A stretch of DNA of 64,000 bases from Thermoflavimicrobium daqui (GTDB lineage Bacteria > Bacillota > Bacilli > Thermoactinomycetales > Thermoactinomycetaceae), in assembly GCF_003313465.1 (NCBI RefSeq), contig NZ_KZ845665.1:450583-514582 (forward strand). Reading direction: 5' to 3'. Both the position numbers and the translations under genes were made by a program. This document shows positions 15,661-23,878 of the stretch, in pieces. The notes under the pieces were generated by a model, which was not told where the DNA came from, did not search any database, and saw nothing but the letters and a program-made list of their open reading frames with translations. Position 1 is the first letter of the stretch; each line of letters opens with the position of its first letter.

Positions 15661-16374
15661 ATGGAACAAATCACATGGTGGCTTGCTTTTGGAGCGGGCT
15701 TTCTTTCTTTTATTTCTCCTTGTTGTCTACCGCTATATCCTTCGTACTTATCATACATTACAGGCATTTCTGTTTCGCAGCTTAAGGACTCATCACGCCC
15801 ACGCGAAGTTCAAAAAGCAGCTTTGATTCATGCTTTTTTCTTTGTTTTGGGCTTTTCTTTGATTTTCTATGCACTCGGCTTTGCGGTAAGTTGGGTTGGA
15901 TCACTTTTTAAAGCATATCAAGATGTAGTGCGTATGTTATCAGCTATTCTCATGATTGCGATGGGATTATTTATGCTCGGAATTTTTCGTCCTAAATTTA
16001 TGATGAAAGAAAAGAAATGGGAAGTTTCAAAGAAAGGACTAGGCTTTGTAAGTTCTACGTTCATTGGTATGGGCTTTGCAGCGGGATGGTCCCCATGTAT
16101 TGGGCCTATTTTAGCATCTGTATTAGCAATGACATCGCTACATCCAGAACGTGCTTTTGTCTATATCACCTTTTATACTTTGGGCTTTTCAATTCCTTTT
16201 TTATTAATGGCTTTTTTTATTGGTCGGACAAAATGGTTGCTGAAAAATTCGAGCCGTTTTATGAAAGTCGGTGGAGCTTTGATGGTGATATTTGGGGTTC
16301 TACTATATACAGACCAGCTGACGGTGATTATTGTATGGTTAACTCAGCTGACGGGTGGATTCCGTGGCTTTTAG
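15661..16374 (+). CDS. ccdA: Cytochrome c biogenesis protein CcdA
   Basis: Six-helix membrane protein of the CcdA/DsbD-beta family that carries reducing equivalents from cytoplasmic thioredoxin to ResA-type proteins outside the membrane. The two redox cysteines lie in SFISPCCLPLYPSY (helix 1, with an extra adjacent cysteine) and AAGWSPCIGPIL (helix 4). Length 237 is typical. Shine-Dalgarno AAGGGAGAG is somewhat far from ATG 15661. It lies between two ResA-like genes, which fits its role. A strong terminator follows. Confidence 0.92.
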   Translation: MEQITWWLAFGAGFLSFISPCCLPLYPSYLSYITGISVSQLKDSSRPREVQKAALIHAFFFVLGFSLIFYALGFAVSWVGSLFKAYQDVVRMLSAILMIAMGLFMLGIFRPKFMMKEKKWEVSKKGLGFVSSTFIGMGFAAGWSPCIGPILASVLAMTSLHPERAFVYITFYTLGFSIPFLLMAFFIGRTKWLLKNSSRFMKVGGALMVIFGVLLYTDQLTVIIVWLTQLTGGFRGF

Positions 16375-16393
16375 TGCAACTTTGTAGGCAAGT

Positions 16394-16428
16394 AGCTGAA
16401 ATGAAAGGTCATTTCAGCTTTTTTTTTA
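16394..16428 (+). terminator. Terminator of ccdA
   Basis: AGCTGAAATGA pairs with TCATTTCAGCT around AAGG, followed by eight T. Confidence 0.9.
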
Positions 16429-16481
16429 GTGTGTTACAATCGAAGCAAAAAATAATAGATGTTATAGAATAAGGTGAGATG

Positions 16482-17012
16482 ATGAAGAAAGAAACTCGAT
16501 TATGGATTCGACGCGTTATCTTTCTGGTATTACTGGCGGCTCTTGGTTATTCTTTATACCTTGTCATTAATCCAAGTACTGCCCAAAAACCACAAGTAGG
16601 ACAAGTTGCCCCTGACTTTCAGCTTAAAACGTTAGATGGTAAAGAAATTAAATTAAGTCAACTACGAGGAAAAGCAGTTATGCTTAATTTTTGGGGAACT
16701 TGGTGTGAGCCTTGTCGCAGTGAAATGCCTGCTATGCAGAGCATGTATAGTAAATATAAAAATAAGGGATTTGAAATTTTGGCTATTAATATTGCAGAAA
16801 CGGATATTGCTGTCTCGAACTTTAAAGAGCAATATCAACTTGGATTCCCTATCTTGATGGATAAAAGCCGCGATGTAGTCCGACTGTACAAAATTAAGCC
16901 ATTACCAAGTAGTGTTTTTATTGATCCTCAAGGTAAAGTTAAAAACTTTATTGAAGGTCCTTTGGATACAAGTCAGCTAGAGCTTTATATTAATCAGATT
17001 TTACCGAGATAG
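16482..17012 (+). CDS. resA: Thiol-disulfide oxidoreductase ResA
   Basis: Membrane-anchored thioredoxin-like reductase of apocytochrome c haem-binding cysteines. The N-terminus KKETRLWIRRVIFLVLLAAL is a basic segment plus membrane helix, very like B. subtilis ResA. The active site is NFWGTWCEPCRSEMP, and the cis-proline loop is KPLPSSVFID. Length 176 is usual. Start ATG 16482 sits 7 bases after AAGGTGAG; the ATG three bases earlier is too close. It lies after ccdA, its electron donor, and before a rhodanese gene. Confidence 0.9.
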   Translation: MKKETRLWIRRVIFLVLLAALGYSLYLVINPSTAQKPQVGQVAPDFQLKTLDGKEIKLSQLRGKAVMLNFWGTWCEPCRSEMPAMQSMYSKYKNKGFEILAINIAETDIAVSNFKEQYQLGFPILMDKSRDVVRLYKIKPLPSSVFIDPQGKVKNFIEGPLDTSQLELYINQILPR

Positions 17013-17081
17013 AGTTTTTGAAGTAATATGATGTTAAAAAGGAAAGTTCAAAGTAAAATAAAAGAAAAAGAGGTGTTTTCG

Positions 17082-17399
17082 ATGAAGAAATATGAAGATC
17101 TAGAAGCCAAGAAGTTGAGTCAGGATTTTGCTGATATAAAAGAAAATTATATCTGGATCGACGTACGTACACCAGAAGAGTATACAAATGGTCATATCCC
17201 GGGAAGTATACATATTCCTCATGATCAGATGGAATTACGCTATCAAGAGTTATTACCATACAAAGAGAAGAAGCTTCTTTTAATCTGTCGAAGTGGAAAG
17301 CGAAGTGTTTTTGCTGCTAATGTTTTAGCTGAGCACGGTTTCCCCTCGTTGTTTAATATGAAAGGCGGAATGTTAGAGTGGACAGGTCCCATCGAGTAA
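17082..17399 (+). CDS. Rhodanese-like sulfurtransferase
   Basis: A single-domain rhodanese of 105 residues. The domain shows WIDVRTPEEYTNGHIPGSIH and the active-site loop LLICRSGKRS, with the catalytic cysteine. It is cytoplasmic. ATG 17082 follows AGAGGTG; a longer ORF from 17028 has no ribosome site. Its last 22 bases overlap the following cysteine synthase gene, suggesting translational coupling and a shared role in sulfur handling, which is an inference. Confidence 0.88.
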   Translation: MKKYEDLEAKKLSQDFADIKENYIWIDVRTPEEYTNGHIPGSIHIPHDQMELRYQELLPYKEKKLLLICRSGKRSVFAANVLAEHGFPSLFNMKGGMLEWTGPIE

Positions 17400-18370
17400 G
17401 TCAGTCAAGACAATTCCCCTTTGCTCGTACTGTTAATCGTTTATCAGAATTGATCGGCCAAACTCCAGTTGTGAAGCTGCAAAAATTGGTTAGTCCATCG
17501 AGTGCAGATCTTTTTGTGAAGCTAGAGAAATTCAATCCTGGCGGTAGTGTCAAAGATCGTACTGCATACAATATGATTGATTGGGCTGAAAAACAAGGAC
17601 ATCTTCGGCCTGTTTCCACTATTATTGAGCCAACGAGTGGAAATACTGGGATTGGCCTTGCAATGGTTGGAGCCTTTAAAGGCTATCGGACGATTTTAGT
17701 GATGCCAGATACGATGAGTAGGGAAAGGATTCGAATTTTAAAAGCATATGGTGCGGAGGTTGTGTTGTCTCCCGGTAGTGAGCGGATGCCAGGGGCTATT
17801 CGCCTTGCAGAAGAGCTTATGAAGAAAATTCCTCATTCATTTATGCCTTATCAGTTTCAAAATGTCGCTAATCCAGATGTTCATCGGCGAACCACAGGCC
17901 CAGAGATTTTAGAACAGATGGAAGGTAAGTTAGATGCATTTGTAGCCACTGCGGGAACAGGCGGTACTATTACAGGGACAGGAGAATATCTACGTAAGCA
18001 TATGCCTCACTTAAGAATTACGGTGGTTGAGCCTAAAAATTCTCCCGTTTTGGCAGGAGGAAAACCAGGTCCACATAAGGTGCCAGGAACAAGTCCAGGC
18101 TTTATTCCTCCGATTTTAAACCAACAGATTTATGATGAAATACTACATGTCACTGATGACGAGGTCACAGAGATAACAAGGAGTTTAGCACGAGAAGAAG
18201 GCTTGCTTGTAGGACCTTCATCAGGCGCTGCGGTTTGGGCAGCATTACAAGTAGCTCAACAGCTTGGAACAGGCAAAAAGGTTCTTTGCATAGCTCCTGA
18301 TACAGGAGAGCGTTATCTAAGCACAGATATTTTTGCATTTGAAGGTTGCGATACTAATAAGTCCTTATAA
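17378..18370 (+). CDS. Cysteine synthase family enzyme
   Basis: PLP-dependent O-acetylserine sulfhydrylase family member, 330 residues, about 20 longer than CysK because of its N-terminus. Motifs are GGSVKDRTAYNMI (PLP lysine), EPTSGNTGIGLAM (substrate loop), GTGGTITGTGEYLR (phosphate loop) and GPSSGAAVWAAL. The only plausible start is GTG 17378, inside the rhodanese gene, with GGCGGA upstream; no ATG, GTG or TTG fits between there and the first conserved residues (NRLSELIGQTPVVKL). Beta-replacement enzymes in this family may use other substrates, so I give no symbol. Confidence 0.88.
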   Translation: MDRSHRVSQSRQFPFARTVNRLSELIGQTPVVKLQKLVSPSSADLFVKLEKFNPGGSVKDRTAYNMIDWAEKQGHLRPVSTIIEPTSGNTGIGLAMVGAFKGYRTILVMPDTMSRERIRILKAYGAEVVLSPGSERMPGAIRLAEELMKKIPHSFMPYQFQNVANPDVHRRTTGPEILEQMEGKLDAFVATAGTGGTITGTGEYLRKHMPHLRITVVEPKNSPVLAGGKPGPHKVPGTSPGFIPPILNQQIYDEILHVTDDEVTEITRSLAREEGLLVGPSSGAAVWAALQVAQQLGTGKKVLCIAPDTGERYLSTDIFAFEGCDTNKSL

Positions 18371-18410
18371 GTTTTCCGTGCTTGATCTTGTAGAAAAGAG
18401 GGCAGATGCT

Positions 18411-19487
18411 TTGACTACCTCCTTACAACAAATCGTTATAGATGAAATAAAAAAGTCTTCCAGAAGGGCACTGCCTTTCTCCCGGTTTATGGAGCTATCT
18501 TTGTATCATCCGGATTGGGGATACTACCAAACAAAACAAATGAAACTGGGAAAAGAAGGAGACTTTTTTACGAATGCGCATGTAGGAGATTTAGTAGGGA
18601 AAGTATTAGGTCGTGTTTTTCATAAATGGAGTCATAAGCCTTATGTTATTGTGGAAATGGGACCTGGGGATGGTAGATTAACTGAAGCGGTTATTGGTAG
18701 CTTGCTTCAATTAGGTGTCTCGCCGGATATGATCCAATTTTTTTTGGTGGAAACAAGTGACTATATGAGGCAATGTCAGCAAAAGAGGCTATCTGGTTTA
18801 CCCATCTCCTGCAAATGGGCTTCCCATATTTTAGAATTGCCCAAAGTTCCATTTGCAATTGTATATAGCAATGAGCTAGTGGATGCTTTTCCTGTGCATC
18901 GAATTTGCCAAGTAGGTGAAAACTTACAGGAAGTCTGTGTCACTTTTGATGAAGATCAGGAAATTTTTCATGAGGTTCTGGCTCCATTATCCACAACAGC
19001 TTTGCAACATTTTATCCAAGACTTTGAAATTAAGCTTACAGAAGGACAAGTGATTGAAGTCAATTTACAGGCTTATGATTGGTTAAAAGAACTGGCTAGC
19101 TGGATGGAAACAGGGTATTTATTAACGATCGATTATGGTGGCACTCAAGAAGAGCTTTTTAACTCCGTACGTAAAAATGGAACCATACGTTATTATCGCC
19201 ATCACCAAATACTAGATGATCCCTACTCTTTGTTTGGGGAAATTGATATGACAAGTCATGTTAATTTTTCTTCGTTGATGAAATGGGGGGAGGAGCTAGA
19301 GTTTCAAACCGTAGGATTTCAGACACAAGGAGCTTTTTTATTAGATCAGGGAATTTTGGATCTGGTTCCAGTGGTTCCAGCTTCTAACCCGTTTAGTCCT
19401 GAAGCAAAACAAATGAGAGCGATGCAGCAATTGATCCACCCAGATGGAATGGGAGAAGTATTTCGAGTACTTGTTCAGAAAAAATAG
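18411..19487 (+). CDS. MidA-type SAM-dependent methyltransferase (DUF185)
   Basis: Class I methyltransferase of the MidA/NDUFAF7 family, 358 residues from the proposed start. Features are the N-terminal RRALPFSRFMELSLYHPDWGYYQ, DFFTNAHVGDLVGK, the SAM-binding VIVEMGPGDGRL, and YSNELVDAFPVHR. In eukaryotes the family methylates a respiratory complex I subunit; the bacterial substrate is unknown. I prefer TTG 18411 after GAGGG; an in-frame GTG at 18378 has no ribosome site. It starts 40 bases after the cysteine synthase gene. Confidence 0.83.
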   Translation: MTTSLQQIVIDEIKKSSRRALPFSRFMELSLYHPDWGYYQTKQMKLGKEGDFFTNAHVGDLVGKVLGRVFHKWSHKPYVIVEMGPGDGRLTEAVIGSLLQLGVSPDMIQFFLVETSDYMRQCQQKRLSGLPISCKWASHILELPKVPFAIVYSNELVDAFPVHRICQVGENLQEVCVTFDEDQEIFHEVLAPLSTTALQHFIQDFEIKLTEGQVIEVNLQAYDWLKELASWMETGYLLTIDYGGTQEELFNSVRKNGTIRYYRHHQILDDPYSLFGEIDMTSHVNFSSLMKWGEELEFQTVGFQTQGAFLLDQGILDLVPVVPASNPFSPEAKQMRAMQQLIHPDGMGEVFRVLVQKK

Positions 19488-19528
19488 GTTGTTTAAGGAA
19501 TGTAAAAGAGAAACTAGGGTAAATATGA

Positions 19529-19557
19529 ATAAAAGCTCCCAGTGGGAGCTTTTATTA
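19529..19557. terminator. Bidirectional terminator between convergent genes
   Basis: AATAAAAGCTCCCA pairs with TGGGAGCTTTTATT around a single base, with T on both strands. Confidence 0.85.
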
Positions 19558-19806
19558 TTAATGAACGGCAGCTTGTACTCCATCCATCATAAAAGTAGCA
19601 TACCAAACCATACCACAGAATGAGACAAACATGTATCCAGCAAAGAAGTACATATATGTTTTTTCTGTTAATTTAAGTGCACCTAAAATGACAAAGAAAG
19701 CAGTTTGTACTAAAAAGAGGATAGCTGGAATATACATTTCTCCTGCTAAAAACATAAGTGCTATAACTCCAGCCCAGAAACCTAATACATGAAACATGCG
19801 TGCCAT
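19558..19806 (-). CDS. yqgY: DUF2626 (YqgY-like) membrane protein
   Basis: An 82-residue protein with three predicted membrane helices. It matches the DUF2626/YqgY family from memory: MARMFHVLGFWAGVIALMF, then KTYMYFFAGYMFVSF. Start ATG 19806 follows GGGGTGGG. In B. subtilis yqgX and yqgY are neighbours; here they are 6 kb apart with the redox genes between. Function unknown. Confidence 0.75.
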   Translation of the reverse strand: MARMFHVLGFWAGVIALMFLAGEMYIPAILFLVQTAFFVILGALKLTEKTYMYFFAGYMFVSFCGMVWYATFMMDGVQAAVH

Positions 19807-19937
19807 CTAGCCCACCCCTTTCCGTTTAAGGCTACCTCATTTTATGAACCTTTAATTGCTAATTTGTGCATACGATCACAGATTTATTATACCTAGAGCT
19901 TTTTAGGGTATCAAGTTAAGAAGAAAGGATGTTTGAA

Positions 19938-20690
19938 ATGAAGACACTTGTTTTCTCAAAAAAAGATGGGATCGGCTGGATTCGTTTTCATCGACCAGAG
20001 GTGCGAAATGCTGTCAATCTACAGATGATAGAAGAATTGGAACAAGTTATTACGAAATGTGAACAAGATGATACACTCCATGTTCTTATTTTTTCTGGAG
20101 ATGAAAGAGCCTTTGTTTCAGGTGGGGATGTCCGGGAGTTTCACCAATTGGAGAAAAAAGAAGAGATTTATCCCATCATGTTTCGAATGGGACAGCTACT
20201 AGAAAGAATGGATCAATTGAACTGTTTAACTATAGCAACAGTTGAAGGAACAGCAGTAGGAGGAGGTTGCGAGATCTTAACCAGTTGTGACCTTTGTGTA
20301 GCTTCCGAAAAAGCTAAATTTGGCTTTATACAAGTTCATTTAAAGATTACGACAGGTTGGGGAGGAGCGGGTCGATTGACTAGAAAAATCGGTTCGGGGC
20401 GAGCTTTATATTTACTATTAACGGGTGAAATAATCTCTGCTACCAAAGCATATGAACTGCAACTGGTGGATCACCTTTATAAACAAGAAAATTTTAGAGA
20501 TGAAGTTACAGCTTTGGCAGAACACTTGGCAAGTATTCCTTCTAAGGTTATTCAAACTTACAAACAAATCGCTAGACTCAATGGGGCTACACCGACATTC
20601 CCTCTTGAAGCAGAAAGTTGCTCTATTCTCTGGGAAGGAAAGGAACATAGACAAAAGGTAGAAGAATTTTTACGAAGAACAGATAGGTAA
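19938..20690 (+). CDS. Crotonase-superfamily protein lacking hydratase glutamates
   Basis: A 250-residue protein of the enoyl-CoA hydratase/isomerase superfamily. The CoA-binding and oxyanion-hole segments are present (SGGDVREF and EGTAVGGGCEI). However, aligned by eye with crotonase, the two catalytic glutamates are absent: one position reads GFIQVHLKI (Gln) and the other GRALYLLLTG (Tyr). It therefore probably does not hydrate enoyl-CoA; isomerase, decarboxylase or thioesterase activity is possible. Start ATG 19938 follows AGAAAGGA, rather than ATG 19929. It is monocistronic, a few kilobases from the yng-type cluster that has a normal hydratase. Confidence 0.8.
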   Translation: MKTLVFSKKDGIGWIRFHRPEVRNAVNLQMIEELEQVITKCEQDDTLHVLIFSGDERAFVSGGDVREFHQLEKKEEIYPIMFRMGQLLERMDQLNCLTIATVEGTAVGGGCEILTSCDLCVASEKAKFGFIQVHLKITTGWGGAGRLTRKIGSGRALYLLLTGEIISATKAYELQLVDHLYKQENFRDEVTALAEHLASIPSKVIQTYKQIARLNGATPTFPLEAESCSILWEGKEHRQKVEEFLRRTDR

Positions 20691-20843
20691 ACATAGACAA
20701 GCTTGTAACTTTTTTAAGAGAGATAAATGTATACATCCACATGATTTCGGTTATAAAAATTAATAGTTACATATACTAGGTTTTATATTAATTGCATACA
20801 AATAGAACAAATAGGTTTTTGTTTAAATGATACGAGATCAAGT

Positions 20844-20959
20844 AAAAGGAGGTGGATACTGTTACTTAAATATAGGCAATAGTCCATGAATGCGGACAAA
20901 TAAAGATAACGTTAATCATGGATATATTCGTCTATGTTTTCAGTAACAGGAGCCTGATG
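20844..20959 (+). promoter_or_regulatory. Structured leader B before ylbO: helix bridges Shine-Dalgarno and start
   Basis: AAAAGGAGG at 20844-20852, six bases, CTGTTACT (20859-20866) pairing with AGTAACAG (20942-20949), seven bases, ATG 20957. AAATAT (20868-20873) pairs with ATGTTT (20934-20939) using one wobble; GGAC (20894-20897) can pair with GTCT (20930-20933). Inside are GTCC/GGAC and CATGGA/TCTATG alternatives. A second, closer AGGAG also lies 5 bases before the ATG. The enclosed region is 75 nt. The remainder of the gap from 20691 is AT-rich with no gene. Confidence 0.6.
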
Positions 20960-21571
20960 GCTGTTAAACGTCAAGATGCTTGGATGGCGGAAGATGATAT
21001 GGTATTAGCAGAAGTAACACTTCGGCATATTCGTGAAGGCGGGACTCAGCTGGCTGCTTTTGAAGAAGTAGCACAAAGGCTAGGTAGAACCCCTGCAGCT
21101 TGTGGATTCCGCTGGAATAGCTCTGTAAGAAAAAAATATGAAGCTGCAATTCAAATCGCAAAAGCTCAAAGACAAAAAAGAAGTCAGGAGAGAAGAATTT
21201 CTTATACTACATATACATCTAGAGAGGATCATTTACAAGATCCAAATTATTCACTGGATCATATAATCCGTTTTTTACGGCAACATAAAAACGAGGTAGG
21301 CGAGCTTCGTAGGCAACAGAAACAGTTAGAAAAAGAATTACAAGAGCGAGAAGAGCAGATGGAGAGATTAGAAAGAGAAAATTATGCAATGAAAAGTCAG
21401 CTTGACTCTATGCAAAATAATTATCAAGTAGTCAATGATGATTATCGTACATTAATTCAAATCATGGAGCGGGCTCGAAAGATGACTATACTGGATGAAG
21501 AGGAGAATGGAATGCATAAAGCTAAATTCCGTATGGAGACGAATGGGAATTTAGAAAGGATTGATAAATAG
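20957..21571 (+). CDS. ylbO: RsfA/YlbO-family prespore transcription regulator
   Basis: A 204-residue protein. The N-terminal Myb-like domain (about 3-65) carries [33 protein letters not shown] and [16 protein letters not shown], characteristic of RsfA and YlbO. RsfA modulates sigma-F genes in the B. subtilis forespore. A long coiled coil rich in Glu, Gln and Arg (about 110-175) follows. Start ATG 20957 (MAVKRQDAW) matches RsfA homologues; the ATG at 20918 would add 13 residues encoded by the conserved leader. The next gene is ylbP, as in B. subtilis, which supports YlbO. Confidence 0.87.
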   Translation: MAVKRQDAWMAEDDMVLAEVTLRHIREGGTQLAAFEEVAQRLGRTPAACGFRWNSSVRKKYEAAIQIAKAQRQKRSQERRISYTTYTSREDHLQDPNYSLDHIIRFLRQHKNEVGELRRQQKQLEKELQEREEQMERLERENYAMKSQLDSMQNNYQVVNDDYRTLIQIMERARKMTILDEEENGMHKAKFRMETNGNLERIDK

Positions 21572-21580
21572 TAACAGGAG

Positions 21581-21620
21581 AGTCCCCACAAACGATACGC
21601 TGTGGGGACTTTTTTTATTT
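21581..21620. terminator. Terminator between ylbO and ylbP
   Basis: AGTCCCCACA (21581-21590) pairs with TGTGGGGACT (21601-21610), followed by seven T. Confidence 0.9.
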
Positions 21621-21632
21621 GAGAAAAATTGA

Positions 21633-22106
21633 TTATACTTGTAAAGAGACACCCTCAGGTAGCCATACATAAGGGCTTTCACCACGGTCACGAACCGGGT
21701 TATAATGCACAGGTTGAAAACCCATCTTTTCCCAAAAAAGGGTAGAACGATTACGGGCATTTGTTTTAATGGGGAGTCCAAAGCTTTTGGCAAAGGAGAT
21801 TAGTTCACTCCCTAATCCGTTTCGTTGATAAGGTGCTAATACTTCTAGCTTCCATAGCTCTAAATGATCTTGAGCAGGCAGAAAATAACGATCATATTTT
21901 CCTGAAATCTGATATAAACTCATACGGGCGACTAACTTATCATCTTGGTAAATCCCATAAAAGGGTGAATCCAATTCATTTTCTATCAGGTTTGCTTCTA
22001 GGTCACCTAACATGGATAATTCAGCTAAGCCATACTCACGAAACTCTTTGAATTCCTCCAATGTTTTGAAGTTGATTTTTAACTTTTCAACCTGATATAG
22101 CCCCAT
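21633..22106 (-). CDS. ylbP: GNAT N-acetyltransferase, YlbP-like
   Basis: A 157-residue GNAT-fold acetyltransferase. Supporting features are FKTLEEFKEFREYGLAELSM, SPFYGIYQDDKLVARMSLY, and the acetyl-CoA loop LEVLAPYQRNGLGSELI. The pattern closely follows B. subtilis YlbP, and it neighbours ylbO. Start ATG 22106 (MGLYQVEKL) follows GGGGGAA; the ATG at 22121 contains that ribosome site. The acceptor substrate is unknown. Confidence 0.85.
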   Translation of the reverse strand: MGLYQVEKLKINFKTLEEFKEFREYGLAELSMLGDLEANLIENELDSPFYGIYQDDKLVARMSLYQISGKYDRYFLPAQDHLELWKLEVLAPYQRNGLGSELISFAKSFGLPIKTNARNRSTLFWEKMGFQPVHYNPVRDRGESPYVWLPEGVSLQV

Positions 22107-22291
22107 AGTTATTCCCCCCATTTATCAATGTGCATTCTTATTCCTATTATATATCAATTAAAATTTCTAGGAGGAATCAATTTATTTTTGTCGAAAATCT
22201 CACTTAGTGATATAATTTACTCGTTTAGATAGAAAATTATAATTTTTTTGCCGTTACTTATTTCTATTTTACAAAAGGAAGTGATAGGAGT

Positions 22292-23635
22292 ATGGCTATT
22301 CAAAAGGTTTTAATTGCTAATCGTGGTGAAATCGCTAGACGTATTATTCGAACGTGTCAAGAACGAGGCGTCAAAACGGTAGCAGTGTACTCCGAAGCTG
22401 ACAAAGACTTACCTTATGTAAGCGCCGCTGATGAATCGAGGTGTATTGGAGAGCCACCTGTAGCTAAAAGCTATCTACAGATGGATAAGATGATTGAAGT
22501 TGCCAAAGAAGTAGGCGCAGATGCGATTCATCCAGGGTATGGGTTACTATCAGAAAATGATGAGTTTGCTAGGAAGGTCATACAAGAGGGAATCATATGG
22601 ATAGGACCAGACCCAGAAGTAATCGCTTTGATGGGAGATAAAGTCGTCGCTAGACAAACCATGCAAAATGTAGGTGTTCCTGTAGTACCTGGGGCTGATC
22701 AGATAAGTACTATTGAAGATGCAGTTCAGGCAGCAGAACAGATCGGGTTACCTGTGATGATCAAAGCGAGTGCTGGTGGTGGCGGAATTGGAATGTATGT
22801 GTGTCATACTTTAGAAGATGTGAAACAGTTTTTCCCAACAGCACAAAGCCGTGCAAAAGCATATTTTGGAAATGATCGTTTATTTATTGAAAAATGGGTT
22901 AGTCCATCACGACATGTAGAGGTACAAATCATCGCGGATGCCAGTGGTCAAGTTCTTCACTTATATGAGAGAGAGTGTTCTGTTCAAAGGCGAAATCAAA
23001 AAGTGATTGAAGAAAGCTTGTCCCCATCGATTTCATCGGAAACCCGAATACGTTTACACGAAATGGCAATCCAAGCTGCCCAGGCAGTTCAGTATACAGG
23101 AGTAGGTACAGTAGAATTTTTAGTAGGACCTAATGATGAATTTTACTTTTTAGAAATGAATACACGTTTACAAGTAGAGCATCCCGTAACAGAGTGTATA
23201 ACAGAGTTAGACTTGGTATCGTTGCAACTTGATTTGGCAATGGGGAATAACATCCCATTTTCACAGGATGAAGTAAGAGCCAAAGGGCATGCGATGGAGT
23301 TTCGCATTTGTGCAGAAGATCCAAAACAATTTATCCCTTCTCCCGGAAAAATATCAAGGTTTCGGATACCTAAAGAAAAGGGAATACGTGTTGATGCAGG
23401 CGTAAAAGAAGGAAGTGTGGTTACACCATTTTATGATTCGTTAATTGCTAAGTGCATTGTAAGCGGTTCCAATCGTGAGGAAGTTTTAGAAAAGAGTAAG
23501 CAAGCTTTACAATCCTTTGAAATTGAAGGAATCAAGACAAATATCCCAACACTCATTCGAGTTTTGGAAGAATCTAAATTTGTACAAGGTAATTATCATA
23601 CGCAGTTATTAAAGGAAATGGGTTACAAAGCTTAA
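22292..23635 (+). CDS. yngH: Biotin carboxylase subunit, YngH-like
   Basis: ATP-dependent biotin carboxylase, 447 residues, first gene of a probable leucine-degradation cluster. It has IQKVLIANRGEIARRIIRT at the N-terminus, IHPGYGLLSEN, the glycine-rich ATP-grasp loop KASAGGGGIGMYV, the RECSVQRRNQK segment and MNTRLQVEHPVTE. It is the same type as AccC, but the neighbours (HMG-CoA lyase, methylglutaconyl-type hydratase, carboxyltransferase) point to an acyl-CoA carboxylase such as methylcrotonyl-CoA carboxylase. Start ATG 22292 follows AAGGAAGTG. In B. subtilis the yng operon is mother-cell (sigma-E) expressed. Confidence 0.88.
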   Translation: MAIQKVLIANRGEIARRIIRTCQERGVKTVAVYSEADKDLPYVSAADESRCIGEPPVAKSYLQMDKMIEVAKEVGADAIHPGYGLLSENDEFARKVIQEGIIWIGPDPEVIALMGDKVVARQTMQNVGVPVVPGADQISTIEDAVQAAEQIGLPVMIKASAGGGGIGMYVCHTLEDVKQFFPTAQSRAKAYFGNDRLFIEKWVSPSRHVEVQIIADASGQVLHLYERECSVQRRNQKVIEESLSPSISSETRIRLHEMAIQAAQAVQYTGVGTVEFLVGPNDEFYFLEMNTRLQVEHPVTECITELDLVSLQLDLAMGNNIPFSQDEVRAKGHAMEFRICAEDPKQFIPSPGKISRFRIPKEKGIRVDAGVKEGSVVTPFYDSLIAKCIVSGSNREEVLEKSKQALQSFEIEGIKTNIPTLIRVLEESKFVQGNYHTQLLKEMGYKA

Positions 23636-23649
23636 AAGGAGTGAATGAG

Positions 23650-23865
23650 ATGGCAAAGGTTTATTCAAATATGGCAGGAACAGTGTGGAAGGTACTCGTA
23701 AAAGCTGGAGATCAAGTAGAATCAGATCAAACTCTTATTATTTTAGAGTCGATGAAAATGGAAATACCCATTCTAGCAGAGCAAAATGGAACCGTAAAAG
23801 AAGTAAAAGTAAGTGAAGGGGATTTTGTTAATGATGGTGATGTGCTCGTCGATATAGAAGAGTAG
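23650..23865 (+). CDS. Biotin carboxyl carrier protein (short)
   Basis: A 71-residue biotinyl domain. The biotin-accepting lysine is in LESMKMEIPI at about residue 36, inside a barrel beginning MAKVYSNMAGTVWKV and ending VNDGDVLVDIEE. It lacks the long N-terminal region of AccB, like the YngHB protein of B. subtilis. Start ATG 23650 follows AAAAGGAG. It lies 14 bases after the carboxylase gene and 13 before HMG-CoA lyase, so it belongs to the same operon. It carries CO2 from the carboxylase to the carboxyltransferase encoded at 25586. Confidence 0.9.
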   Translation: MAKVYSNMAGTVWKVLVKAGDQVESDQTLIILESMKMEIPILAEQNGTVKEVKVSEGDFVNDGDVLVDIEE

Positions 23866-23878
23866 AAAGGATGAGATC

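Noticed and set aside
21567..21580. Another AGTAACAGGAG directly after the ylbO stop codon
   Set aside because: It resembles the 3' arm of leader B but no start codon follows and no matching 5' arm is nearby; part of it is the stop codon.
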